From Morchella semilibera (taxonomy: Eukaryota; Ascomycota; Pezizomycetes; Pezizales; Morchellaceae): 64,000 nt of DNA. The DNA lies in contig WBVU01000022.1 of assembly GCA_009192285.1 (NCBI GenBank), positions 1 through 64,000 on the forward strand, read 5' to 3'. Positions 1 through 13,500 of the stretch are shown here, in pieces (the first letter of the stretch is position 1; the number at the start of each line of letters is the position of its first letter). Under the pieces are notes generated by a model that made no database searches, had not been told where the DNA came from, and saw only the letters and a list, made by a program, of their open reading frames with translations. Position numbers and translations under genes: made by a program.

Positions 1-322
1 CGCGTTGTCTAGGATTCACATCACGGCCATCAGCTTGCAGCGGGTTGACATCACTTTTGATCAGTCTTGGCGTTGCGGAAATGACCAAACCTCCGTTTTT
101 TGTGCACAAAAAGATTTTTTCTTTTTCCAAGAACTCGAATGCCACTGGGCTACGCAAAACGCCACCGTTCCTAGGCTGCCTTTGACTTCCAAAAACGTCG
201 GTCTTAGCTTCAAACTTCTTTAACGTATTTCTAAATATCCCGTTAAATCTACTACTACCCAGACTTTCAAGTAAGTAAGGTTTATCTCCAGTTGGTATTG
301 TCCTTGGCTTAATCCTCGTCAT
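1..322 (-). CDS. 5' part of an unidentified protein gene, running off the left edge
   Basis: Reading the minus strand from the ATG at 322-320, the frame stays open for 107 codons up to the window edge, so only the N-terminal part is visible. The protein begins MTRIKPRTIPTGDKPYLLES and is basic and hydrophilic, with no membrane segment or signal peptide. I do not recognise a domain in it. An open frame of this length in 45-50% GC DNA is suggestive but not proof of coding. It could be a host gene, one exon of one, or a relic of a mobile element. The plus-strand frame over the same bases is shorter and looks less protein-like. Confidence 0.4.
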   Translation of the reverse strand, partial: MTRIKPRTIPTGDKPYLLESLGSSRFNGIFRNTLKKFEAKTDVFGSQRQPRNGGVLRSPVAFEFLEKEKIFLCTKNGGLVISATPRLIKSDVNPLQADGRDVNPRQR

Positions 323-3300
323 ACTTCTTATGCAAGTGGCATCCTGCATAAAGTTGGTACTGCCATCAGGGCCATTGAGGCAGTATGTGTGTCACTATAT
401 GTACTAGCATACCGGAAGCTGCTGTGGGCAATTGCATTACATTATCCATCATGTCATGCAGCTGTAGTGACCGATATCTCCTACTGGAATTGGCAAAGAG
501 GGATGGACCACTACATGGCCCGGGCCGCGTGTGCTCAGCCGAATGAGTACTAGAGAATAGGTATCCCTCTCCCCCAAACATCTGTCTGCATGTAAGGTGA
601 ACAAAGCTCAGGTAATGTGGAGGATTCCAGGCTGCCGCTGCACTGGAAAAACCCAAGAATCCATTCCGTCTTTGTGCGCACCCTCCAGTACGTACATATG
701 CTGTGTATCTTTCTCCCACCGGTAACTAATGTACTGACGTGTATAGTGAACGTATATTCCTCGATGTTGTTAAAACGGCCAATGATAGGAAGCCAGTGCT
801 TCTTAATTGGTTGATAGGGCTAAGACCCCCGGAATTTGCAGATTTTGGCTGTAGGCCCAAACATAACACATATGCCCTTCTTGACCTCATCTCCCACCGG
901 CGATGTTTAATAAAGCAATTGCAGGACTTGGCAGCTTTATCTTGGCATATACTACTTCCTGACTGGCTATCCCCACTCTATCTTTACCTTCCAACTCCCT
1001 CACCCTCCCCCCCTCCCCCTTTCACCACTTCCAGTATCATCAAAAATGTTCCCATATCTCTGCTCCCTCGCAACATCCCGCACAGTTCCCTTCATGCTCA
1101 GCATTGACATCACGGCTGAGACGGAATCGTATCGAGAAAATAGTTCCGGTTTAACTCGGGTACTACAGAGATAACTATGAAGTCGATAATGCATTCTTGG
1201 CGGGGGGAGGTCAAATCAAGCAAGATCACGACACCGAGTTGTGGGTCAACGTAGCAGCTGTTTCTCAAACAATAGCGCGGGGGCAGAGTGGCAGCGGATT
1301 GGTGCATACATTCGATGGAAGGGTTTCATCTCTTATAACATTCACCCCCTGATCCACGCCATACATTTATTGATCGGTGGTATGGTAGCTAGTTGCTAGG
1401 AAGGAGACCAGTCGTAGATGCACTTACATTCGTGGTCAGCGTAGCGGCTATCCACATGTGGACAATTCAGCCCTCGGGCCATAATGATTTCGCTTGTTAG
1501 TTAGTATCACTTCCATGATCTCTGACATTGAATATTTACCGGAGCTTACCTACCTCAAACTCGGTATAATCAGTCTGAATCTGCAAATCGGATGCTTCGC
1601 CGACAGCTTCCGAGGTTTTCTTTGATCAGTAGGGTCTCGTGTATATCCGCCCAGCTTCGTCGTCGAGCGCATTTCGATGCAGTACATCTCCCGCAGCAGG
1701 CAACAACCGTTGTGGACAACTCCTTGCTGCCTCACTTCACTACAGATCGACTCCTCAGGTTTAAATCGTGAATTTTGAAAATGGGAGAAAGATCTGCATA
1801 ACTTACTCTACATAAGCAGTTTACACGCCACCATCGGTTGGGGGAGGAGAGCTACTGCCACGGGACCACATATTCACTCATCGGCTATTATTACAATTAT
1901 TAGCCACGTGGGCGTGCTGTTTCTCATTTGTGTGAGCGAGCTGAGCAAGAGAGAATTCAACAGGTTACACTACCGTCTTAGGTCTTGCTGCGGTAGATCT
2001 GTTGTTGAGCCTATCAAGGAGAAACAGTCGTGGGGAGGGGAATTGATTCAGTGTCAACAGCACTTGCTCTACTAAAGGATGCGTTGGATCTTTTTGCAGG
2101 CTGCACCTCTACTATTTCGAGGCAAAAGGGGACAATTTTGGTAATTGATCTTCCCCGGAGCTCCCTCCTCTTTCTCCCTATCCTCCCTTCTCCACTCCAT
2201 GGGTACCATTCCCGTAGCATTATCAGTGATCGTAACTCTTTTTTTGTGTGTAATATAATTCTGTAGGGCTCACTCGCTCGCTCGCTGACTGCATACCACC
2301 GATATGCGGTCAAATACATACGCACTCATTGGTACTTGGCCCAGGTGACAGAGTTCCTCTATCATAATGACAATATAAACATTAGTTACTGGATTATCGC
2401 GGGAATCTGATCATGATCGAGGTTAAGAGAGCAGAGTATGTATATACTAAGCATGGATTAGGAAAGAAAGAAAAAAAAAATTAGGAAAGCAACGAATGTT
2501 ATTTATAATTTGTGACTGGCGATCTGATCTGAGGCTTGTTATAACTCTTGACCCAAAAGAACTTGTACTAGTGCTCAATTCTCCTATTAGACACTAGTAC
2601 TGCCGCCGAGACATTTGTTTCCATCAGGACCTGGAAGCGGATGTTCAATCCAGTTGTTCTTACCACGAAATGCCTCCTCTAACGGCCCGACCCAGATGCA
2701 GATTCGATTCCGGCTACCATTTTTCCATTCCCTAACGGTCCCAGATTCATTGTAATCCAGGAAAGAGAGTAATACTCACGGACCATTTCTTGGGATGGGC
2801 AGGAGTGAATATCACTGAAATGACCTGAGCGTGTGTGCAAGATTAGCACTGGCGCATGCCGGGGTGGACGGATCCGCCAGATGGCTGGGTCAAAATGTCG
2901 GTACCATTCCATATTTCCCGGGGGAGGGGGAGGGGGGGGAGGGGGGGGGAGGGAGGGTGGAGGGATCGAGGACAACTCCTCTGTAACTAGAGTACATGTA
3001 CCACTGAATGCTGGGACAAGACGTAAGTACATCCTCTACCTAGTCCCGTGCCTCACCTATAACCATCCATTTTCCTTATTACAGCGAGGGGGAAAATTAT
3101 TATAGAAGTATAGTACGAGTCCTATTAGCTGAGGGCAGCCACATAAACCTTGTTTTTAGACCCCTGTTTCCACAATAATAATTTTTCCCCATCGCTGTAG
3201 GGAAAAAATATCCCACCTTCCCCCCACATATAAACTACTTCTAGTACTCCCCCACAAATACGTAACAGGGCTGACTGCCAGGGAACCACATCTTGAACCA

Positions 3301-4386
3301 AGAAACTATTAATACACTAGCTAGAGTAAGTAAACGATACCCTTAATTTTACTCCTTCCCCGTGGGGTTCTACATGATTAAAGCTATATATATATATATT
3401 TATAAAGCACCGTGTACGGCATCCGCGGATGCGGCTACGGCTTGCTAAAACACACACCGCCGCCGCCGAGAAGGCTGGTTCCCGTGCCTACTGCTTCAAG
3501 ATGAGGTCTACTGCCTTGAGCTTCCTTCTTCATACTCTTTGCGGTCAAGGATTAGTTGATGGACGACGTTCCACAGCGTTGATAACTTGCTTTTCCCGGT
3601 GCGGGTGGTTTAATGTTATGTAGTTGGATTTTTTTTGTTATTTGAGCTTTCCTAAATTAGTAGTACTGCAAGTAACGATTATGTTTTACTCGTACAAAGT
3701 TACTCGGAATAACATGAGCCGTCCACTCGATGTGTGGAGTAGAGTAAATAGCAAGACAAAAGGCAATGATTGATTGGGGGGGGGGGGAATTCCTTCCCTA
3801 ACTCTTGGTCATGTGGAGCGAGGCAGTCTAAACGCTCATGTATGTACCTATAGGTACAGATACAGAAAGCACACAGGAAAACTCGGCATTCTCTTAGCCC
3901 CTCCTAAATCCCCGCCGCTGCTATGTTCTATTGTGTTCTGTCTGCATAGTGCTCTAGTGAGGTTGTTTGTCGGTGAAACAACACCCAATACTACGCCGCC
4001 CTACACGCTAGGGCAGGGTAACCCCACTCTTTTTCTACTAGCAAAACACACCAAAAATCGAGTCATCAACAAATAAAAAGTCCCATAGATATAACAAAAC
4101 TGTGCCAACCGAGTCTAACATAATTCGGATACAGGAGATTTATGTTTCAAATTCCTGGCCTAATTGAGATTCTGGTAGGAGTGGAGAGAAAAGCAGTAAA
4201 AGGCGTTTTTAGACACCCTCACCACTAGGTCCCATTCTTTGTGAATAGGCCCTAAAACTGGCCTATAGACACCTTCAGGTGCCTAGACACAAGCGCACAA
4301 TCCAAGGGAAATGGGAAAACTCTCAGGACTCTGTGCTCCTCGGTGTCTCTCTCCGGTCGCGACAATACATTGTGGTTATGCGAGTA

Positions 4387-4547
4387 CAGTCGTTCATGGG
4401 GTGAAGATGGACACTGGTGTTGACGGACAGGCATCATGACTATGAGTTATAGTGAGGAACGCCCAAGCTTCTTTTTAATATTTCTTATTCGTTGAAATCC
4501 CCCTGTTCGTTAACACCTAGTGTCCGTCTTCACCCCGTGAACGACTG
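4387..4547. mobile_element. 161-bp MITE with TA target duplication (pogo/Tc1-mariner style ends)
   Basis: The two ends are inverted copies of about 40-46 bp, starting CAGTCGTTCAYGGGGTGAAG, with only a few mismatches, mostly C/T or G/A. TA dinucleotides flank both ends (4385-4386 and 4548-4549). The interior is about 80 bp and carries no coding sequence. Ends starting CAG next to a TA duplication are typical of non-autonomous pogo/Fot1 or Tc1-mariner derivatives in fungi. Family assignment is inference. Confidence 0.7.
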
Positions 4548-4669
4548 TACTTTACGTTCCTCCCCACCCCCAGCAAGCAAGCAAAACAGGTCTGCGGAGA
4601 TGAGATCTCTTTAGAACCATCTGATGGGCGCTCGTGATACCTGAGACCTGCAATCAACCTCTTTTTCAC

Positions 4670-4728
4670 TCCTCCTCCTGCTCCTCCTCCTGCTCCTCCT
4701 CCTGCTCCTCCTTCTGCTCCTCCTCCGC
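4670..4728. repeat. CTCCTCCTCCTG minisatellite
   Basis: About four and a half tandem copies of a 12-bp pyrimidine-rich unit ending in TG, slightly degenerate at the right end (CTT and CCG variants). Confidence 0.85.
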
Positions 4729-5223
4729 CCCACTATGGTTATTGATTGATATGTACCCGATTCCCCCCTCCCCCCTTCGCCCCGCACACTCTATCTTGTC
4801 AGACCATACTTGCGAGTCTGAACTACCCCACGCTAGAAAACAAAAAAAAAAAAAAAAGAACCCGAAACAACAGGGGGAGAATTCCGGTGTCTGGTGGTTG
4901 TGTTTGGTGTGATGGATCGTGGTACTGGTAATGATCGAACACCTACAAGTTTGAGCCCATCCGCAGGGTGTGTATAGTGCTGTTTTGTTGTTTTGCTGTT
5001 TGTTACAAGTTGCTCCGCCGGCTTCATGGGATGATAGCCAGTTATTCGATCACGCCTTGCCCTAGGTACCTTATACTATCCCCGGGGTTGCTCTCATCTT
5101 CCTTTTGGTCTTATCCGCTTGGAAGAAAACAATAGCCAACATTATCTCGTTTTAGATTACTTCCTATTTACACTGACGCTTTCCCTCACCCCATGTTCCT
5201 TCTAGCCGTGGAAGTGGAAGGCC

Positions 5224-5253
5224 GGGAAGGGAAGGGAAGGGAAGGGAGGGAGG
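5224..5253. repeat. GGGAA/GGGA simple repeat
   Basis: Short tandem GGGAA units that degenerate into GGGA units. Confidence 0.8.
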
Positions 5254-8200
5254 GTAAGTTTTAGTAGGGGTCTAGATCTTAGCTCAGTGACCAGTGTCAG
5301 TTCAGGGTAGTCTTGGAAATCTGCACGAACCACACCGCAACAACGCCAACAACCAGCTAGCCTGACCGATCTCCGCGCCCCGATCCCGATTCCATCGGAA
5401 ACCAAACAACACCGACCGCTAATAATTGCGCGCTGATCAATATTTTGGGGCATCTGATTGGCCAACAATGAGGAAAATATCCCCTACCCTACCAACCAGT
5501 AGGCGCACTTTACGTTGACAGCCAGCTAGGTCTTGGCGAGGTCGGAAAATGGGGATGTGAAATCAAGAATAGTTGAGTAGAGGAGCAGTAGTAGGGTGAT
5601 GATGACTGTGACTCTACTCTACTGGACACAACACCTCCATTTTTTTTTTCCTTCTCTCTCTGCGCCCTGAGAAAGAGGCTAGAGATAGAGTGCTTGTACC
5701 GCGTGCCTCAGAGAGATCGTAGAAGGGGGGGCCAAAGTACGATGGGATGCGTGGGGGAAAACTAGCTAGCACTACTGTAGGTACTGGAGATGAGGTTCTG
5801 GGATAGAGTAGATAGGTTGTTTATCCACTCTATCCTGATTCTGGATAGCGATTGGGTTTTAGGATTTAACCGGACCCTCTTAGACTTCACCGAGAAATTA
5901 AAAAAAAAAAAATTCCTAGGCATCGCGGATAATGCAGGAACTACGGTAACGGATTTTGTCTGAAACACTTTTGATTAGGATGCCATGAAGGGTGCCATTA
6001 ACAAAAAAACTCAGGGCTCATCACAACGGGCTGTGGTTGGTTGTGGCCGCGGTTTGTAGCAAATCGGAGAGGACGGTGGTGGGCTTTGAGCTCTCTTTCA
6101 ACTGCGCCAAAGGAACTCATGAGTAAGAGAAACTCTATCGGGTAAGGATTTACTCGTTTTTCATTTTTTTTTATCTCTGCTTGAACAGCAAGGCCGCGCT
6201 GACTGAGGCTATGAGGTTGTTTTGTATTTCCGCTCGATATCTTGGTGTTGAGTGCATTGGGTTCACGTCAGGGTAAGGGTTTTTGTTAAGAATATTAGTT
6301 GCATGGGGTCTTGGCACGAAATCACCATGGCCTACCACGGCGAGTGAATATTAGCTTCTTCTCCGAGTTTCTTTTCTTCTGCCTCTTTTTCTGCCCTTCC
6401 AGGACCGTCAAGGGTGATGGAAGGTGGCGGATAAACGGAACCACCAAATGCCAAACAAGCCTCTGGTATCGAACCGATGTGATAACTCTGGTTGGTCCAG
6501 TTTACTTGCGAGGCCCCAAAACAAAACAACTCAACCCTAACCCTAGATAGTGAAACGGTAGGCAGTTCCCAAACTGGTCAAGTTCGATTCATCTCCCACC
6601 CCCACAGAAAGGCCAGAACACCCACCCTCGTTTCGGGTTCCCCTATCAAAGCTTAATCAATCTTGTTTCTATTTTCGTGCTTTTTCCTCATTCTTGCAAA
6701 CCGTTGGGGGGTGCTTCCTATCTGGTTCAAGAGTGTATCTATCGATATCAATCTGCTGCTCTGTCCCCCTCCCCCCTCCCCAGGGAGAATCTAATCAATA
6801 CCATTGGCCCTACACTTCCTGGCCCACCACAAGGCACTCCCGATTCTAACTATCCCACCCACCAGTAACAGAAGAGAGTCACCCTCTCTCTCTGCTGACT
6901 CGTCCACTTATCCCCCCCCGGGCCCACGTTACCCTGCGTCTGCATCATGCACTGTGGTGGAGCACAGGACAGGCAAAGGCAACGGAAAACGGTGGTAGGT
7001 ATTATGTACGCAGGGGTAGAATACATAGGACCGCTGAGGAACAGAAATAGTCCTCTGTATACAGCCAGCCTTGAGGGGGAGGAAAATCATTGTCCACCCA
7101 AAACTACCATGTACCTGGATGTACCGTAAGGAGATGTCGCGCGGCCGGTAACTACGGTAGAGTTACCTACATAGGTACGGCAGTAGGTACCTTAGTAACC
7201 CTAACACCAATCAACCTATCAAACCCCAAATAGCGGAACGGAAGCCAGGGGTAGTTAGCGGCTTACTCAATATAGTCACATAAGTGCACTAAGCGAACGC
7301 GACAGAGACAAAATATTCGAAAACGCCAAATCGTGGGGTTCTTCGAGAATAGGCGACAGAGCTCCTATGTATACATGTATGTCTATTTACTTGCGAAGCC
7401 CCCCCCCTATCTACACCCCCCCCCCAAAAGGCGCAGCAATGAATGAAAGGGAAGGAGGAGCTCCCAATGGAGTAATAGCAGGGGGTTTTTCTGTTAAAAT
7501 AAAATAAAATAAAACCGCACATATCTTTCTCCCCTCCAGGGTAATGAGGAATATCAGCGACCGACCGACCGACCGAACCTACCGGGGGTGCTTGATTTTC
7601 AAGATACAGAGCGATAATCTTGATCTTGACGGCCATCTAGTTTATTATCCCGAAGTTCTGGCACACCCCACATGGGGTGTGCGCGTGTGTGTGTGGGTGC
7701 AGGGGTTCACTTCAATTCAGCAGTGCAGCAGCAGCAAGCAAGCAGCAGTAGGGGTATGTATGACCGACAGGTAGCTTAGGTTACTCTACTCTACACTTGC
7801 TCTACATACCTTACCTCACCTCACTCTACTCACTCTGGAGTAGCAGATATGTACTCTACCCAATTGCTGTATTAGGATGGGGTGAGGTTAGAGGTAGGTG
7901 TGACTGTATATCGCAAGGCCAAAAAACCATTGATTCAACATCAAATCCACCGATTTCAACAACGACCGGGGAAAAAAACAGGATCATGGCAACCGTCAAC
8001 GAGCGCGAGAGTAGAAAGGGAAAGTCCATAACCAGAAGGGAAATAAAAACAGAGCCCCGTCAGGAAAGGGTCAGTTTTTGCTGGGGAAGGCGAAGTTGCA
8101 AATTTCGCGATTTGATCGATCGAGTGCATGGCCCTTGGTGGGCTTTTTTCCCTTGACGCCCCTCCTAACAGTTGGGTTTTTTCTCTCTCTTTCCCTCTCT

Positions 8201-9182
8201 CTCTCTTGCTCTCTTCTGATCTGCTGCAGTCTGGTCTAGAACTTGAAATAGCATAGGTGAGAGGCCAAACGGAAGTAAATGTCTGTTTCGGGGATACTCT
8301 ACTTTCATAAAGGTTTCCCTTTGCTTGGCTGGCACTCGGATCGGCCATCCCACGCGATATCTTAGGCAATAGTGGATACGAACTGAACGGAGCAAATCTA
8401 TTGATCCGATTAAATCGAGGTTTTCGAAATGAAACCTAAAATAAGACGAGCAACAGAACCAAAAAGGCTTCAGAGGTAAAAGAGTTGATATCAGCAAAAT
8501 GTACAAAATCTTCAATTATTGACCCGGTCCACCCCGCCCTGGCCTACACTGAAGGCCGATACATGAAATGAAAAAAATAGAGTAAATGAAAAAAAAAAAT
8601 GAAATACGAAAACAGGATTTAATTTGTCTGTCCATCTGGCCACGGTAGTCTCGCCGTTGCAACAGAAATTACAGATAAGAAACCACCCACTCAAATAAGA
8701 ACGGAATATATACATAAGAGAATATAGAAAAGAACAACAAACACCTTCTTCAGGAGGAATACTACAGGAAATATACCCCAAAGCATTAGGCAGGGTCTCG
8801 GAACCCTTCCCTCGCTGTGAAGACTCTCAAAGCGAGGGCAATAGAAGTAGAACCCACACAAAACAAGAACACAAGAGGGCCCCAAAAATAAAAACAAGAA
8901 ATCATTGGTAACTACCTCCACCGCTCGCCCATCCAAGCCAAATAACCAACCATATGTTTTCTTGAACGAAAAGACAAATCCCAGAGACAAAACAATCAAT
9001 CAAACAAAAACATAGCCCAAATTGTTTCGTGAAAAACAACAACCAAGGAACCCCAAAGAACCCCGTTAACAAATTCATAAATGGCATAACCCAAAATCGA
9101 CAAAATCATGAACCTGAGAAAAGCCGCTACCAGAACAGAACCGCCTCTCTTCTCTTTATTAGCTCATATTCGCATTTCTCTC

Positions 9183-10568
9183 CTAATTCGTCAAGTCGTT
9201 AGGACTGGGTGTTGTGTACATGCGGGGATCCAGTGGCATATTGACTACGGAAGGAAATGAGTATCCATAGCTATCCTGGCTTGATGGGGCATTCAAAGGT
9301 GATGAGGCAGCCGAAGAAACAACCTGTTGGAACTGGCTCATTGAAGAGGTGCTGCTGTTTGAGGGCGAGTTCATGACGTGCCTCTGGGGAGGGCTACCAG
9401 TGGAGCTGGCCGGGCTGGTAAGATAAGGTGCACAGGATTCCATCGTCTGTTGGCTCAGGCGGTTCGCGTTGCTAGCGGCAGAGAATTCGAGGGGGCTGCT
9501 ACGGCGGAGAGTGCAGCTAGGGCAGTTGCGCACAAAACGTGCAATGAGTTCCTTTGGCACCCTATTAAGCGCAATTATTAGTCTGGTTGCTGAATCGAAA
9601 TCTCAGGTAAGTGGGCCTACCATGAATAGTTCTTTCGGACCTGAGCAGAGGTCTTGTCACGTCCACCGTGCTGCGCCTGTCCGTGAGAGGTTGTCAAAAC
9701 GTGGTACAAGTCTTCCCGCACGGCAACCGGCTTGCCCTCGTGGCAAACAACGTCAGTATGGTAGCCATCATCTTGCTGTACTAGACGGAACATCTTCTTG
9801 GCCCAAAATCTGAACTGAGCGGACTCAATTGTGGTGCATTTGGGATCGCGCAGAACGGCGCGGATGTTTTCGTAACGCTTCTGGGGAATGAGAGCCTTGT
9901 CTCTTTTCTTGGGGAAAGCGAGAGGATGTACTCGTTGAGGAGGTTCTCGAATTCGGCGGCAGTGGGGAAACCCTCCATGTTCTGTGGCTGCTCATCAAAC
10001 TGGTTGCCCAACTCAGATGTAGGTGTAGGCATGAGATGTTGCTGCTGTTTGGGACTTGAGTTCATGAGGACCGCGTGTTGATCCTAAAATCCATGTTAAC
10101 AACCATTTTTTTTTTAAAAATGACGACACCGGAGTAGGATCTTCAACAGAACAGCCAGTCCACTATAACTCCCACATTCCATATGCGACCGGAGGTAAGG
10201 GTAGCAGTATTAACCACTACCAAAACCTCTTTAACACTAGGTAGGAAAGCGGGTATGCTGGACCAGTGGCTGCTCTCTCGAAAATTCTAGTCAGATTGCC
10301 GAGACGAATTGTGTCTCACCTGTTGCTGCGCCTGCTGTTGATGGTGGTGGATGGTGGTGGTGCTGCTGGGGATGGTGGATGTTGTGGTGGTGGGTGTGGG
10401 CCTGTTGGTGAGGGTTCGGCGAAAACTGTAGTGGGGTAGGCATAATGAGACTTCCTGGTGGGGGGCGCGGTTGTACATCATGCTAGAGTGGAAGCGGGCC
10501 TGAGAAGTGAAGTCAAATTGTGAAAGGTTATGGAGATGACGGTCCATAGCTGGCATGGTGTTCATCAT
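9183..10568 (-). CDS. Fungal H2C2 zinc-finger protein (Spt10-type DNA-binding fold)
   Basis: Three exons: 10568-10320, 10083-9621 and 9561-9183, with GT-AG introns of 236 and 59 bp. The N-terminal part is rich in Thr, His and Gln. A conserved block follows (EPQNMEGFPTAAEFENLL-like, then SAQFRFWAKKMF). Next comes an H-x4-H ... C-x2-C motif: SHGQAQHGGRDKT, then across intron 2 VPKELIARFVRNCPSC. This His2-Cys2 finger is the fold used by yeast Spt10 to bind histone promoters and is related to integrase N-terminal zinc domains. Here it sits in a host protein with a long Ser/Pro/Gln tail, so a nuclear DNA-binding role is inferred. The reading frame shifts by one base at a four-C run near 9915, between SLSP and KKRDKAL. 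With that shift the protein would be about 363 residues. The function in filamentous fungi is not known to me. Confidence 0.8.
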
Positions 10569-13500
10569 AATTGTTGGATTAGTGTGTTTTTAGCTAAACG
10601 AGCGTGGGCTGGCTGATATTGACGGAACTTTTCTGAAAAAAAGCGAGTGCGATGGGGCTTTCAATGTGGCAAAGGCAGAGGACAGGCTTTATTGTATTTG
10701 TTGATGGAGGAGGGCTGGAGACGAGGGTGAATGTGTAGTAGGTATATAGATAGGATTATAAAAAAGAATAAGCCCGGAATTCTCTTTGAGTATATAATGT
10801 AATGGGTTGAGTATGGAAGAGGAGGAGTAAGAGAGAGAGAGGGAAGGAGCAAGCGGGAATAGGGCAGCTATTAAGTTGAGCGACCTAATAACAGTAATTC
10901 AGTGATTCTAATGGATGGATGGGCCAACTATCGATAAGTACGATGATCGAGCGTATATTACATGTATTTTTATTTTTATTCCCCGACCAAGAGGGTGGGA
11001 GGATGTTCTGTTCTACTGTCACACAGCAGGGTGAGCGAGCAGAGAAGAGGACTAGCCTACAGGTTACTTACAGCGGACGGGCTTTCTGCAGCAGAGGGAT
11101 TCAGGATGCTGTTTCGGTGCTCGTGCTGTGCGTGTACAGTACATTCGTTGCTTGGCCTCACGGGAGGGTGTGGTGGGAGTGTGGGATGGGGGTTGGTGGT
11201 GGGATGCAGGCCAGTGCTGTCTGCAGGATTTGGGGCATGGGTTGGACGGGGGGAGAAGGGGGGGGGGGGGGTGGGTTTGTGGATTGGTAGGTTGTGGATT
11301 GGCGGGATGAGTGGGGTCCTTTTTGGTACTCTCTACATGATATTCCTACATATCGCGTGGAGGTAAAACTTATTGATGATGCTTCCTACTAAACTTCAAA
11401 ACTTGAACACCGAGTGTTACTTCACACTTCACTTCCCCCATCATCCTCCCATCCCCTCCCTCGGCTTGCCGGTATTGTCAGAACCCACTCAGGATTGGAA
11501 TCCCGATATGTTGATGGCCAGTGCAGACCTGATAGTGTTTCATGAGCACGGCAGATATTCATGAGGGACTGTGAGACCAGTTATCTCTATAGATGTGTAC
11601 CCTACCCGGTGCGTGTTGCAATAAAGTTTTGGTCGAGCCTGTAGAGTATAGAGCAGATATCCGAGTACGTATCAAAGTCACCTCGCAAACCACTTATTCG
11701 CTGGTAATGAGAGGGATAGAAAAGTGGGATGTATGTACCTAGCTTCATACTTACTTACCTACCGTAGGTATAGATAGGTATTACGGAGATTAGTAGTGTG
11801 GTGTAGTTAGTTGAATCGGCGTTCGTGACTCGGCTGGAGGACGATCAACGGTCCCCCCGAACTGTCACAATTTCCAATTCTGTGACCCTTTCGAGATGAC
11901 GTTTTGTCCACGTCTTAATCCTGATCGACCTCGTTAGACCATTTTGGACAGGTTCGTAACCTGGAACAAAATGATATGAAAAATTATTCCCTACACGTAC
12001 TCCAAAGTACTATACTCGATATAATTAGGAAGCATGTATGTACTTATGTGTACATACCTCACTGTACGAGGTAAGTAATACCTTTAGGTACCTGAACTCT
12101 GATATGTGTAACCCGAGGTTTCTAGTGACAAATGCCATTTTCAAAAGCCCCAGAGGTTTTCTTACTTCAACTCCAACGGTTTTCCTTTTTTCCTTTGCCC
12201 CTCTTCTACTAAACAAGCGAGCGAATCAGGCCAAGCATCGAATCAAGATCTGGAGAAATGAAAATTCTTGCGATCTCGGAGGAAAAGTTTTCACGCTCGT
12301 ACCATCCCATACGTACCATATCTTTGCTCTCTTTGCAAGTTTATAATGACACAAACCTCTTTGGATTGGATTCGTTTATACAAACCTTGTCTCCAGTCAG
12401 ATCGCGATAATCGATATTCACCCTTCAGAAGTCTCAAAACACTCGATCGGTGTTTCTCTTCTCCCCTCTTTTGTTCTCGTTGTCTATCTCCCCACACTAC
12501 CAACGAGTTAATTGTCAAGGTGATCCCACCCACACACGATGATATCCACATCTGTCAGATCTCGGAACTCCAAAACTGTCAAGGGACTGTTTGCTTTGTT
12601 CATCATCCTCTGTTGATACCAAACGCATTATCTTTCTTCATCATCTCGTAAGAAAGCCCGACATTGACACCTACACCTACCTATTCATTCACTCACCTGT
12701 TATTCCTTTACCCCCACTATACAACCCCCCAACGTACTCTCACCAGATCCCTATCTAGGCTCACTCCCCACACGCATAATTTTCCCCTTCCCGGTCTAAT
12801 TTGCATCTTGTCTTTCTGTTTAACTACTTACATACACACGTACATCATGCCTTACACACCACCTAAACACCACACACCACCCATCCACGCCTACATACAT
12901 AACACATAGTTATCCAGATCTGGCTTCTTCAAACCACGAAACAAGCCCTCTCTCTATCTTACAACTCACATGCAAATCATGCGGCTGGATTAGATGGATC
13001 GAGAGAGTGCGCATAGATACATGAGCTGTGCCCCCCCCCCCCCCGCGCTTTCGCGCGTGCGCTGTGGATAGCGAGCCCGTTTCGCCTCTTCTATCCCCGA
13101 CAAATTTTCGGTTGCCCGTTCTTCCTTCGTTTTTCCCTTTTTTTTTTTTTTTTTTTTTTCCCTTTCTTTTCTTTTGGGCCTCGTTGCCTACCGATGATCG
13201 ACGGCAGTGGATTCCTTCCTGCTCGCTAATGGCGCTTTTTATTTTTATTCCCCTGTCCATCATTAAACCAGCAGCATCAGACATCGAGAACCGTTTGTAA
13301 ATCGGACCAGGAGCATAACTGTGCTGGCCCTGCCCGTTGTGTAGAGTACAGCTCAGCATCATGGCATAACCCTTCTCGGCCCCCTCCACCGCCAGGACCG
13401 CTAAAAGGGCCGAGACCATACAAACTAAATAGAGACTATACAGGCAGCCCTATCATCTTTCCCCGTCTGTGCCCTTCCCTCTTCCCCGGTCCGAAAGATA

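Larger units (their letters stand above)
323..9182. other. Long stretch with no recognisable gene
   Basis: None of the open frames here gives a protein I recognise, and most overlap low-complexity tracts. The stretch holds one short inverted-repeat element (4387-4547), CT- and GA-rich simple repeats, an 11-G run near 3777, a two-unit telomere-like AACCCTAACCCTAG at about 6535, and scattered TACATGTA and GTACCTA palindromes. The last few hundred bases before 9183 probably contain the 3' untranslated region of the zinc-finger gene. Confidence 0.5.

Noticed and set aside
10320-10480. Alternative frame in exon 1 of the H2C2 gene (His/Pro-rich)
   Set aside because: Both frames look low-complexity because of a CAC-type repeat, but only the ATG-started frame joins exon 2 in phase at the splice site, so no second frame break is needed.
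9183-10568. Reading the H2C2 gene as part of a retroelement
   Set aside because: The finger resembles integrase N-terminal zinc domains, but the rest of the protein, its introns and its single-copy setting fit a host gene; no terminal repeats or polymerase-like sequence lie nearby.
12910-13419. 169-codon minus-strand ORF
   Set aside because: Its length depends on a 23-T run (poly-Lys) and a 14-C run (poly-Gly). There is no domain, and the opposite strand is equally open.
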